64,000 bases of DNA, taken from positions 2,885,174-2,949,173 of the forward strand of contig NC_018584.1 of NCBI RefSeq assembly GCF_000307025.1, written 5' to 3'. Shown here piece after piece: positions 44,532-52,582 of this stretch. The position numbers and the translations under genes are program-made. Every line of letters begins with the position of its first letter. Position 1 is the first letter of the stretch. Origin of the DNA: Listeria monocytogenes ATCC 19117 (GTDB lineage: Bacteria; Bacillota; Bacilli; Lactobacillales; Listeriaceae). The notes under the pieces were generated by a model. The model did not search any database, had not been told where the DNA came from, and worked only from the letters and a program-made list of their open reading frames with translations.

Positions 44532-45326
44532 TTAAATTAAACAGCTTTTTAAATGTGCCAACGCATCTTTATAAGCTTGTTCTGGATTTTCACTGCGAAC
44601 ACGACATTCAAAAGTTAAAAATCCGTTGTAACCGTTCTTTTTCAGTTGATCAAAACTTGTTTTAAAATCAAGGCTACCGCTTCCTGGTTGGTAGCGATGA
44701 TTGTCAGCAACATGAATGTGACCGATCGAATCTTTATACGTCTCAAGCACAGTCGGAATGCTATCTTCTTCAATATTCATATGATAGAAATCAGCGATAA
44801 TTTCTACATTTTTAAGTTCATTTTCATCAATATATTTTTGCGCATCACTTAGCAAATTAATCATATGATCTTGGTATCTGTTAAGCGGCTCAAGATAAAC
44901 CTTCGTCCCAGTTTCACCAGCAATTTTGTCCAAATAAACCAACGACTCGCTCACTGCTTTGAAATCTCCGGCTTGGCTACGCGGCGAAACCATTGGCGGA
45001 AGACGATACGTGAACATCCCCCACGCCGCTGGAACGACAATCCCTTGCCCACCGACTTCTGCTAAAGCTTCTAAAATCGCTTTAATTTCTTCTAAACCAT
45101 TCAGTCTGCGCTCTTCAATGAAGTCACCAATCCAGCCGTCATAGCCACCACATGCAGTACTAACAGGTAGCCCCGTTTTTTCGATAGCTTTCTTCACTTC
45201 GTCCAAATTTTCAACAAGTAATTTACCATCAATTTCAAAACCTTCAAAGCCCATTTCTTTTACATAAGCAAATTTTTCTTCTATATTTTCTGGGAAAAAT
45301 GCTTGGTTTTGTGTGCCTAATTTCAT
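44532..45326 (-). CDS. Sugar-phosphate isomerase/epimerase-like TIM-barrel protein
   Basis: A 264-residue AP-endonuclease-2/xylose-isomerase-like barrel. Probable metal ligands: Glu in YLEPLNRYQDH, Asp/His in IADFYHMNIEED, His in GHIHVADNHRYQPG and Glu in LTFECRV. Family members include IolE, ketose 3-epimerases and 3-keto-glucoside lyases. It lies 13 bases after the Zn-ADH gene. Confidence 0.85.
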   Translation of the reverse strand: MKLGTQNQAFFPENIEEKFAYVKEMGFEGFEIDGKLLVENLDEVKKAIEKTGLPVSTACGGYDGWIGDFIEERRLNGLEEIKAILEALAEVGGQGIVVPAAWGMFTYRLPPMVSPRSQAGDFKAVSESLVYLDKIAGETGTKVYLEPLNRYQDHMINLLSDAQKYIDENELKNVEIIADFYHMNIEEDSIPTVLETYKDSIGHIHVADNHRYQPGSGSLDFKTSFDQLKKNGYNGFLTFECRVRSENPEQAYKDALAHLKSCLI

Positions 45327-45338
45327 TATTATCGCTCC

Positions 45339-46391
45339 TTAAAGGGTAATCCCCATTTTAATACTTAAATCAGGTTGTTGATCGACGTATTTCATGTAGC
45401 TCTCAGCTGAATCTGCAAACGGAACGACTGGATCAATAATGTCCGAACAATCCAAGTAACCGTTCATCAGTAGTTCCCAACAAGTCTCCTCGATACGCTT
45501 ACGATCCCAGCGCGGATAATCCGGATTTGGTTCACTAGCCGCACGTGAAAAGACAATTTTCGCATTGTTGAAATGAGCTTCCCGACCAAGATTAAATCCT
45601 TCTGGGAAAGGTTTCGCGAAGGCTACATAAGAAATTGTTCCGCCGTAAGCTATTCCGCGTAGTGCCGCTTGAAGTGCAGCCGCATTCCCGCTCGTTTCAA
45701 TAATCGAATCCGCACCAAGTTTACCAGTAAGACGCTTCACTTCTAAGCCAACATCTGTCGTAATTGGATCAAAAGTAGCATCTGCTCCATGTTTTTCAGC
45801 AATTTCACGACGATGACTAAGTGGATCCACCCCGATAACAACACTTGCTCCAGCTTTTTTCGCCAGTTGAATCGCAATTTGACCAATCGCACCAAGTCCG
45901 ACAACAACAACATAATCGCCCGCACGAACATGTGCATCACGCACGCCACTCATCGCAAATTGAGCCGGGTCATAGCAAACCGCGTTTTTCCAATTAGCAC
46001 CTTTTGGCAATTTACGTAGTTTATAATTATCGACAGCTTTTACAATAACAGTTTCCATAATCGGTCCGTAAGAACAAACGATATCTCCAAGCTCGTATTC
46101 TGTTACTTTGCTCCCACATTCAACTACTTCACCAACGACCATGTTACCTAGCTGAAACTCGCCAAATACAATGCCTCGCGCACTATTTGTTTCACGTGAA
46201 ACAAATAAATTCCATTCTGGTGAAAATTCTTCATCAATAAAAGGACTAATTCCTCTAAAATCAACTACTTCTGTACCATGTTTTGGAGAAGCGAATTGAA
46301 CTTTAATTTTCACTTCATCTTCTAAAACTTCACGATCATTATATTCTACTAATTCCGCCACACGAGGCGCTGTCGCTACTAATTTTTTCAT
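45339..46391 (-). CDS. Zinc-type alcohol dehydrogenase (MDR family)
   Basis: About 350 residues. GDYVVVVGLGAIGQIAIQLAKKAGASVVIGVD is the Rossmann core. The N-terminal catalytic domain is divergent, without the usual GHE zinc motif but with HGTEVVDFRG. Start at the ATG at 46391, nine bases after AGGAAG. Resembles sorbitol/threonine-type dehydrogenases acting on sugars. A perfect parS lies in the coding sequence, read as VSRET. Confidence 0.88.
   Translation of the reverse strand: MKKLVATAPRVAELVEYNDREVLEDEVKIKVQFASPKHGTEVVDFRGISPFIDEEFSPEWNLFVSRETNSARGIVFGEFQLGNMVVGEVVECGSKVTEYELGDIVCSYGPIMETVIVKAVDNYKLRKLPKGANWKNAVCYDPAQFAMSGVRDAHVRAGDYVVVVGLGAIGQIAIQLAKKAGASVVIGVDPLSHRREIAEKHGADATFDPITTDVGLEVKRLTGKLGADSIIETSGNAAALQAALRGIAYGGTISYVAFAKPFPEGFNLGREAHFNNAKIVFSRAASEPNPDYPRWDRKRIEETCWELLMNGYLDCSDIIDPVVPFADSAESYMKYVDQQPDLSIKMGITL
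46188..46203. promoter_or_regulatory. parS site 5 (inside the ADH gene)
   Basis: A perfect TGTTTCACGTGAAACA, encoding VSRET in the ADH frame. Confidence 0.95.
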
Positions 46392-46409
46392 TTTCAATAA
46401 CTTCCTTTC

Positions 46410-47261
46410 TTATCCCTTAACTCCACCGTCTGTTAAGTTTCCTTTGATAAATCGTTCTGAAATTGCGTACATAATAACGACTGGAAGCGCCGTAACAAGC
46501 GATGCAGCCATCATTCTACCCCAAATATAATCAGGTGTACTAAATAATGTATTCAAGCCAATCGGTAACGTGAATTTCTCTGCGCTAGATAAGAAAATCG
46601 AAGCAAACAGATAATCATTCCAAGCTACCATGAAGCAGTATACGAACACAGAAACAATACCCGAAATCGCAAGCGGAACAATAATTCGTAAGATAATCTG
46701 GAAGCGATTCAGCCCGTCCATCATTGCTGCTTCTTCAATATCAGTTGGAATCGTATCAAAATAACTTTTCAGCATAAATACTGCAGTTGGTAGTGTTTGT
46801 ACAACCATCGTGATAATTAAAGCTGTTTCCGTATCATATAACCCCAAACTCGAAATTATTTTAAACAACGGAACAATTAACAAGATTCCGGAGAACATAT
46901 AAACCGTGTAAAAACTCGCATTAATCGTCATACGCCCTTTAAAGCGTAATTTCGACAACGCATAAGCGCCTAAAATCCCCAAAACAACTGCAATCCCGGC
47001 CGCAAAAACCGAAACAACCAAACTATTTTTAAAGTACGTTAAAAACGGAAAAATATCTGGGTTGAAAATATCGATGTAATGCTGGAAAGTGAATTCTTTC
47101 GGGAAAAATGTTGGATGTGTTGAAATGGCTTCTTTACTGCTCTTAAATGAAGTCATTAACATAATCGCAAATGGGAACAACGTGATACATAAAAATGCAA
47201 CCATCGTCACATAAAACGCGATTTTCTTTGTTCTTTTTGACTTTTTACTACTTACCGCCAT
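46410..47261 (-). CDS. ABC sugar transporter permease (MalG type)
   Basis: A 283-residue inner-membrane permease with six hydrophobic segments and the EAA motif EEAAMMDGLNRFQIILRIIVPLA. Overlaps the upstream permease gene by 14 bases. With the MalF-type permease and the binding protein it forms a CUT1-type importer. No ATPase gene is in the operon, so a shared MsmX-like ATPase is expected. Confidence 0.92.
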   Translation of the reverse strand: MAVSSKKSKRTKKIAFYVTMVAFLCITLFPFAIMLMTSFKSSKEAISTHPTFFPKEFTFQHYIDIFNPDIFPFLTYFKNSLVVSVFAAGIAVVLGILGAYALSKLRFKGRMTINASFYTVYMFSGILLIVPLFKIISSLGLYDTETALIITMVVQTLPTAVFMLKSYFDTIPTDIEEAAMMDGLNRFQIILRIIVPLAISGIVSVFVYCFMVAWNDYLFASIFLSSAEKFTLPIGLNTLFSTPDYIWGRMMAASLVTALPVVIMYAISERFIKGNLTDGGVKG

Positions 47262-48129
47262 TCAAATCCACCCGCTTTCTTGCAAAAATAATCACAACAA
47301 AAATAATGACAAATAATATGACAGAAATCGCTGCTGCTTTCCCTAAATCATTGAATGCGAATGCTGTTTTATATAAATAAACTCCAAGGATGTTTACTTT
47401 ATTCGTGAGTAAGTATACATCGGTGAACATATAGAACATCCAAATCGCACGAAGCGTAATAACTGTCGCAAGTACCGGCATAATCGCTGGCAAAGTAACA
47501 ATTTTGAATTTATCCCAAATGTTCGCTCCGTCCATATCAGCCGCCTCATAAAGCGACTTATCGACCGTTTGCAAAATCGCTAAAAACGAAATAAATGCAT
47601 ACGGGAAGTAACGCCATATTGCAAAAAAGGTTACTAAAAAGAAACTAGAAACTGGATTATCAAACCAAAGTGGCGCTTCTTTGAACAGATGGAGTACATC
47701 CACAGTCATAAAATTAATTACGCCATAACCATTATTAAACATATATTTCCATGCAAAAATAAGAGAAATAGATGGTGTTACATATGACAAAATAATAAGC
47801 GACCGAGCCGTTCTTCTAAAACGAAATTCGCGGTTAAAGAAAATCGCCACAAGTAGTCCCATCCCAGTACTTCCAACCACTACAAGTACTGTATAAGCCA
47901 CAGTAAGACCTAGTGATTTATAAAACTCTGGATCCTTCAAAATATCTATATAGTTTTGTAAACCGATAAAGACTGATTTAATATTCGGATTTAGTGGCAT
48001 ATCTAAAAAACTAATCTGGATATTTGAAATCATCGGATATAAAACAAGTGCTGCCAGTAAAACAAAACTTGGCGCAAGTAAAATCATTGCTAACTTAAAG
48101 TCGGACCTTTTATATACTTTCGTTTTCAT
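47248..48129 (-). CDS. ABC sugar transporter permease (MalF type)
   Basis: A 293-residue permease with six hydrophobic segments and EAA motif YEAADMDGANIWDKFKIVTLP. Preceded by an intercistronic terminator-like hairpin that probably reduces its expression relative to the binding protein. Confidence 0.92.
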   Translation of the reverse strand: MKTKVYKRSDFKLAMILLAPSFVLLAALVLYPMISNIQISFLDMPLNPNIKSVFIGLQNYIDILKDPEFYKSLGLTVAYTVLVVVGSTGMGLLVAIFFNREFRFRRTARSLIILSYVTPSISLIFAWKYMFNNGYGVINFMTVDVLHLFKEAPLWFDNPVSSFFLVTFFAIWRYFPYAFISFLAILQTVDKSLYEAADMDGANIWDKFKIVTLPAIMPVLATVITLRAIWMFYMFTDVYLLTNKVNILGVYLYKTAFAFNDLGKAAAISVILFVIIFVVIIFARKRVDLNGGK

Positions 48130-48163
48130 AATGCCTCCTTAAATCAAAAAGCGACGTACTAAA

Positions 48164-48197
48164 CTGTTAAAAAAGACGGGGAGACTCAACTCCCCGC
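48164..48197 (-). terminator. Intercistronic attenuator between binding protein and permeases
   Basis: CGGGGAG-TTGAGT-CTCCCCG followed by TCTTTTTT on the minus strand. It probably sets a high binding-protein:permease ratio. Confidence 0.8.
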
Positions 48198-48204
48198 TAT
48201 TTGA

Positions 48205-49497
48205 TTATTTACCTTCTTCAGCTTTTTTCTGTGCAGCTTTTAAGTCCGCTGATACATCGCCACCGCCAACAGTTACGTTATTAACCATCTGTGCGATAAT
48301 GCCTGAGCTAGTAATATCTCCCATTTTTGTAAGGTTTTTACCGTCAACAAGTCCGAAAACTTGGATGTCATTGAATGATGCTGCGATTTCATTTGGAAGT
48401 TCACCAAACGATTTAATTACTTCATTTTCTTTGTATGCTTTTTGTTCTACTACTTCTTTATTTACTGGTTGCGCTCCACCTGGAGACATTAATACCCAAG
48501 TTGCCATATTTTCTGGTTGAGACAAGTATTCAACAAATTTCTTCGTTGCTTTCTTTTGCTCATCATCAAGTCCTGCTGAAATAGTTAAACCAGAAACTGT
48601 ACCATAAACTGCTTTTTCTTTTTCTTCTGGAATTGCGAAACCGATATTTTTTGGATCGCCTTCTTCATAAACAGATGGAAGGATATACGTAGAGTACATT
48701 GCCATCGGAACTGTTCCATTCATAAATGCATCTTTAATTTCAGTTACATCATTTGAACCAGGCATCGTGTATGCTGACAAATCTTTATAATATTGAAGTG
48801 CTTCTTTCATTTCTGGTGTATCAATCGTTACATTACCTTTTGCATCTAAAACATTGGCTTTATTAGAAAGTGCGAATTGGGAGAAAGCTTGCTCACTCAT
48901 CGTGCTTTCTGCTGTTGGAATTGCAATACCGTATTTTTTATCTGCTTTATTTGTGAATTTTTTCGCTACTTTTTCAATATCCGCCCAGTTTTTAGGTTCT
49001 TCAAAACCAGCATCGGCTAAAGCTTTTTTGTTGTACCAAATACCTTGAACCCAACCGCTTAAGGGTGCTGCGATATAGCTTTTACCATCTTCAGAACGTA
49101 CTAAGTTTGTTGCACCTTCGTAGTATTTGTCTTCTCCAACCGAGTCGATAACTTCTTTCACTGCATCTTGGTCAATCAACTCATCTTTATCCATTACTTT
49201 GGCAAAATCTTGGCTTACTTCCATAACTGCTGGAAGTTTACCAGAGCGAGCAAGTGTGACAACTTTTGTATTAAACGCATCTTCTTCAACTGGAATTTGT
49301 TTGATTTTGATTGTTGGATTTTCTTTTTCAAAATCAGCAATTAATTTATTAATAACATCTAAACGCTCTTTTTCAACGGATGAATGCATAAATTCAATCG
49401 TTACTTCCTTACTACTAGACTCTTTCCCTCCACATGCAGCTAGAACCGCACTTAGAACCAACACAACAACAAGTAATACAAGACTCTTTTTCTTCAT
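48205..49497 (-). CDS. Extracellular sugar-binding lipoprotein of ABC importer
   Basis: A 430-residue CUT1 solute-binding protein with a lipoprotein signal (VLAACGGKES, Cys about 22) and the family segment YGIAIPTAESTMSEQAF. Captures an oligosaccharide or glycoside outside the membrane. It overlaps the GH13 gene by four bases (ATGA). Confidence 0.92.
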   Translation of the reverse strand: MKKKSLVLLVVVLVLSAVLAACGGKESSSKEVTIEFMHSSVEKERLDVINKLIADFEKENPTIKIKQIPVEEDAFNTKVVTLARSGKLPAVMEVSQDFAKVMDKDELIDQDAVKEVIDSVGEDKYYEGATNLVRSEDGKSYIAAPLSGWVQGIWYNKKALADAGFEEPKNWADIEKVAKKFTNKADKKYGIAIPTAESTMSEQAFSQFALSNKANVLDAKGNVTIDTPEMKEALQYYKDLSAYTMPGSNDVTEIKDAFMNGTVPMAMYSTYILPSVYEEGDPKNIGFAIPEEKEKAVYGTVSGLTISAGLDDEQKKATKKFVEYLSQPENMATWVLMSPGGAQPVNKEVVEQKAYKENEVIKSFGELPNEIAASFNDIQVFGLVDGKNLTKMGDITSSGIIAQMVNNVTVGGGDVSADLKAAQKKAEEGK

Positions 49498-51197
49498 TTT
49501 TGTTCCTCCCTGTAATTTTTGGTTTTTAGCCAGCAGAATTCATAGCCACTAAGCTTTATGGAATCGCTCCCAGTTACCGTGGAGCCCGTATAAAGATTTG
49601 TATAAACACCGCTGTCTAGTGAATAACTCACTTCTTTTTCTGATAAATTATGAATCAATATAATCGATTCCACGTCGGATGAACGTTTAACAACAAACAA
49701 TTCCGCCGTAGATTCTAAAACTTCCATCGGTATTTCTGGATGGAAAAGTGATTCCGCTTTTCGTGTGCTAATTAATTTCGTTAACGCATCATAAGTTGCT
49801 TTTCGTAAGGAGCCTCTTTGTTCCAACTCTGCTGTAATTTCCGCCAAGTCGTATTTTTTTCGATTAATAGAGCGATTGTGGCCTGTTGTTTCTACGCCTG
49901 AATAATCATTGCGGCTTCCTAAAATACTTTGAACATAAACGGCTGGAACGCCTGGGATAGACATTAGTACTGCATGAGCCACAAGAAATCTCGACATCCT
50001 CAAGTCATCTGTGTCCGCCTGTTTACTTAGCGCATCCATGTACGTCACGTTAATTTCATACGGACTCTTAGAACCATCTGGATTTTGCTTATATGAAACG
50101 AGCGCGCCTTCTTCCTCCAAATCATTCACTAAAGCCAAAATTTCAGCTTCTGGAATAATGCCGCGCACTGGATTTAACCCAATCCCATCATGTGAGGCAA
50201 GGAAATTAAAGAATGTTCGCTTGCCTTCTGGTAGCTCTAAATTCTTCGCCCAGTTACGGAGGAATTCTGCATTACCATGATGTATCGCATGGAGCACAAG
50301 TGGTGGAAGCGGGAATTGATAAACCATATGCGCTTCTTTTTCACCATTTCCAAAATAACTAATATTATCAACATGCGGCACATTGGTTTCGGTTATAATA
50401 ATCGTCCCCGGAGCTGCAATGTCTACTAAATCTCTAAATAATTTCACGATTTCATGCGTCTCTTCTAAATGAATCGAGCTCGTTCCCGGCACTTTCCACA
50501 TAAAGCCAACCGCATCAAGTCGCACATATTCCGCACCTTCTTCTAAATAGAACATCAAAACATCAATCATCTTGTAAAGCACTTCCGGAGAAGCAAAGTT
50601 TAAATCGATTTGATCCTCACTAAAAGTCGTCCAAATATGCCCTACTTTTCCTGAATCAAATTGAAATGGTGTCAGCACTGGTGTCGCACGTGGCCTTGTT
50701 ACCGAACTAAGGTCCGTCTTTGGATCCATTTCCACAAAAAAGTTCCTAAACTCCTCGTCACCCGCCAAATATCGCTTAAACCAATCACTTTTCGCCGACA
50801 TATGATTACAAACAAAATCAAACATCAACCGCGCCGACTGTTCCATCTCCTTAATATCTTCCCAATCACCAAGTTCCGGGTTCACCGCTTTATAATCGAT
50901 GACCGAAAACCCATCATCCGAAGAATAAGGATAAAAAGGCAAGAAATGAACTACCTCAAAAGTCGATTTTAAATAACTATCATACATTTTCTTAAAAGTT
51001 TTTAACGTTTTTTTGGATTCCTCTTTAAATTGGTCCCCATATGTAATTAAAACAATATCTTTCTCGTCCCACTGATCTTTTCGTGTTAACTTTCGTTGTT
51101 GCGTTTGCTGTACCCGCGCTTCGATTCTAGCTGCCAAACTATCTACCACATCTTCGGCATATAAACGCGAAAGTCGTTTTCTTAAATTCGTCATCAT
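49494..51197 (-). CDS. GH13_18 glycoside phosphorylase (sucrose/glucosylglycerate phosphorylase type)
   Basis: A 567-residue sucrose-phosphorylase-like enzyme: nucleophile Asp in YVRLDAVGFMWK, acid/base Glu in IITETNVPH, stabilising Asp in LASHDGIGLNP. Retaining phosphorolysis gives alpha-glucose-1-phosphate. Although often annotated sucrose phosphorylase, a linked glycerate kinase favours glucosylglycerate phosphorylase. First gene of the operon; two adjacent ATGs follow AGGAGGTAA, and the second (51194) has better spacing. Confidence 0.88.
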   Translation of the reverse strand: MMTNLRKRLSRLYAEDVVDSLAARIEARVQQTQQRKLTRKDQWDEKDIVLITYGDQFKEESKKTLKTFKKMYDSYLKSTFEVVHFLPFYPYSSDDGFSVIDYKAVNPELGDWEDIKEMEQSARLMFDFVCNHMSAKSDWFKRYLAGDEEFRNFFVEMDPKTDLSSVTRPRATPVLTPFQFDSGKVGHIWTTFSEDQIDLNFASPEVLYKMIDVLMFYLEEGAEYVRLDAVGFMWKVPGTSSIHLEETHEIVKLFRDLVDIAAPGTIIITETNVPHVDNISYFGNGEKEAHMVYQFPLPPLVLHAIHHGNAEFLRNWAKNLELPEGKRTFFNFLASHDGIGLNPVRGIIPEAEILALVNDLEEEGALVSYKQNPDGSKSPYEINVTYMDALSKQADTDDLRMSRFLVAHAVLMSIPGVPAVYVQSILGSRNDYSGVETTGHNRSINRKKYDLAEITAELEQRGSLRKATYDALTKLISTRKAESLFHPEIPMEVLESTAELFVVKRSSDVESIILIHNLSEKEVSYSLDSGVYTNLYTGSTVTGSDSIKLSGYEFCWLKTKNYREEQK

Positions 51198-51210
51198 TTA
51201 CCTCCTAACC

Positions 51211-51260
51211 GGGAGCGCTCCCACAAGAAGAATTATAGTATGGAAAGCGCTTTCTGTCAA
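51211..51260 (-). promoter_or_regulatory. Operon promoter with two LacI/CcpA-type palindromes
   Basis: On the minus strand, -35 TTGACA (51260-51255), 17 bases, -10 TATAAT (51237-51232). GAAAGCGCTTTC (51243-51254) fills the spacer, and GGGAGCGCTCCC (51211-51222) lies just after the transcription start. The spacer site is one mismatch from a cre consensus. Confidence 0.8.
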
Positions 51261-51374
51261 ACACAATTTTTAATGTTTTTTCTAACACGTTGCTAATAGT
51301 GAGTTTTCTTGCATAGATAACATCTAGTTGGACATTTACTTGAAAATTGAGTAATATAAACATGGATGATAATG

Positions 51375-51392
51375 ACCGGAACCGATACCGGA
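51375..51392. promoter_or_regulatory. Candidate lacI operator
   Basis: ACCGG-N8-CCGGA just upstream of the lacI-type gene, a partial inverted repeat that may allow autoregulation. Confidence 0.4.
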
Positions 51393-51420
51393 AACAATAG
51401 AGAGAGAAAGGAAGATTACC

Positions 51421-52446
51421 TTGGCATCTACCATATATGACATAGCAAAACACGCGGGAGTTTCAAAATCGACGGTATCTAGAGTACTAAACAATCAAGC
51501 TAACATTTCCGAAGAATCACGAAAAAAAGTACTAGAAGCGATTGACGAACTAAACTACCAACCAAGCAAACTAGCACGCGCACTTACCTCTTCGGGCTTT
51601 GATGCTATCATGGTTATTTCAAATCGCTCTACTACAACCACAACCGGAAACCCATTTTTTTCCGAAATAATTCAATCGATTTCCACTCAAGCTGAGTTGG
51701 AAAATTTCGACCTAATTCTTCAAACTGCTAAAAACAGCGAAGACGAACTTAAAAAATGCCTCTCCAAAATTCAAGAAAAAATGATAAAAGGCATTATTAT
51801 GCTAAGTTCTCCCGCTGATGAAGATTTTTTTCACCAATTAGACCCATATAATATCCCCATCGTCGTGACCGGAAAAGTAGAAGGTCATTACAAAAATATA
51901 TACTCTGTTGACACCGACAATTTTGGCGACAGTTACGCTCTAACAAAACATTTAATCAAGCAAGGTCATCAAAAAATCGCTTGTATCCATGCTCCACTCG
52001 ATTATCACGTGTCGATAGATCGTCTTGCTGGTTTCCGCAGCTGCCTGTTTGACCACCAATTAGATTTACGTAACGACTGGATTATTGATAGCGGTTATAG
52101 TATAGAAGATAGCTACAAAGCAGCACTACGCCTAATGGAAGGCCCAGATAAACCAACCGCAGTTTTCGCAACCGACGATTTAAAAGTCCTTAGCATTTAC
52201 AAAATGGCCGCCGATAAAAATTTACAAATACCTGCAGATTTTTCCGTCATCGGCTATAATGATAAAGTAGCGTCCTCTTTCTTGTCGCCGCCGCTAACGT
52301 CTATTGATATTCCAATCAACAAACTAGGGAAAAAAGCGACTAACTTATTATTCCGCTTAATCCATCAAGATAAAAATGTACCAAAAACAACGATTATTAA
52401 AACCGAAATGATTGAACGTGAATCCATTCAGAAAATAAACGTCTAA
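51421..52446 (+). CDS. LacI-family repressor of the glycoside operon
   Basis: A 341-residue protein, TTG start after [34 protein letters not shown] with hinge LARALTSSG; periplasmic-binding-type effector domain ([18 protein letters not shown]). Divergent from the GH13-ABC-GH65 operon and the likely regulator of it, acting at the two GCGC-centred palindromes. Confidence 0.92.
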   Translation: MASTIYDIAKHAGVSKSTVSRVLNNQANISEESRKKVLEAIDELNYQPSKLARALTSSGFDAIMVISNRSTTTTTGNPFFSEIIQSISTQAELENFDLILQTAKNSEDELKKCLSKIQEKMIKGIIMLSSPADEDFFHQLDPYNIPIVVTGKVEGHYKNIYSVDTDNFGDSYALTKHLIKQGHQKIACIHAPLDYHVSIDRLAGFRSCLFDHQLDLRNDWIIDSGYSIEDSYKAALRLMEGPDKPTAVFATDDLKVLSIYKMAADKNLQIPADFSVIGYNDKVASSFLSPPLTSIDIPINKLGKKATNLLFRLIHQDKNVPKTTIIKTEMIERESIQKINV

Positions 52447-52466
52447 ACTTATTTTCTGAGTTTACT

Positions 52467-52539
52467 GGTCCTGTAGCTCAGTTGGGAGAGTATCACCTTG
52501 ACATGGTGGGGGTCGCTGGTTCGAGACCAGTCGGGACCA
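52467..52539 (+). tRNA. tRNA-Val (anticodon GAC)
   Basis: A 73-base cloverleaf without encoded CCA: acceptor GGTCCTG/CGGGACC, D-arm GCTC...GAG, anticodon arm with GAC at 52500-52502, T-arm CTGGTTCGAGACCAG. A single tRNA outside an rRNA cluster, 20 bases after the lacI-type gene. Confidence 0.93.
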
Positions 52540-52542
52540 TTT

Positions 52543-52580
52543 ATAAAAAAAGCACCCTTTTATAAAGGATGCTTTTTTTA
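52543..52580 (+). terminator. Terminator of tRNA-Val
   Basis: AAAAAGCACCCTTT pairs with AAAGGATGCTTTTT, then a T run. Probably also acts for the convergent gene. Confidence 0.85.
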
Positions 52581-52582
52581 TT

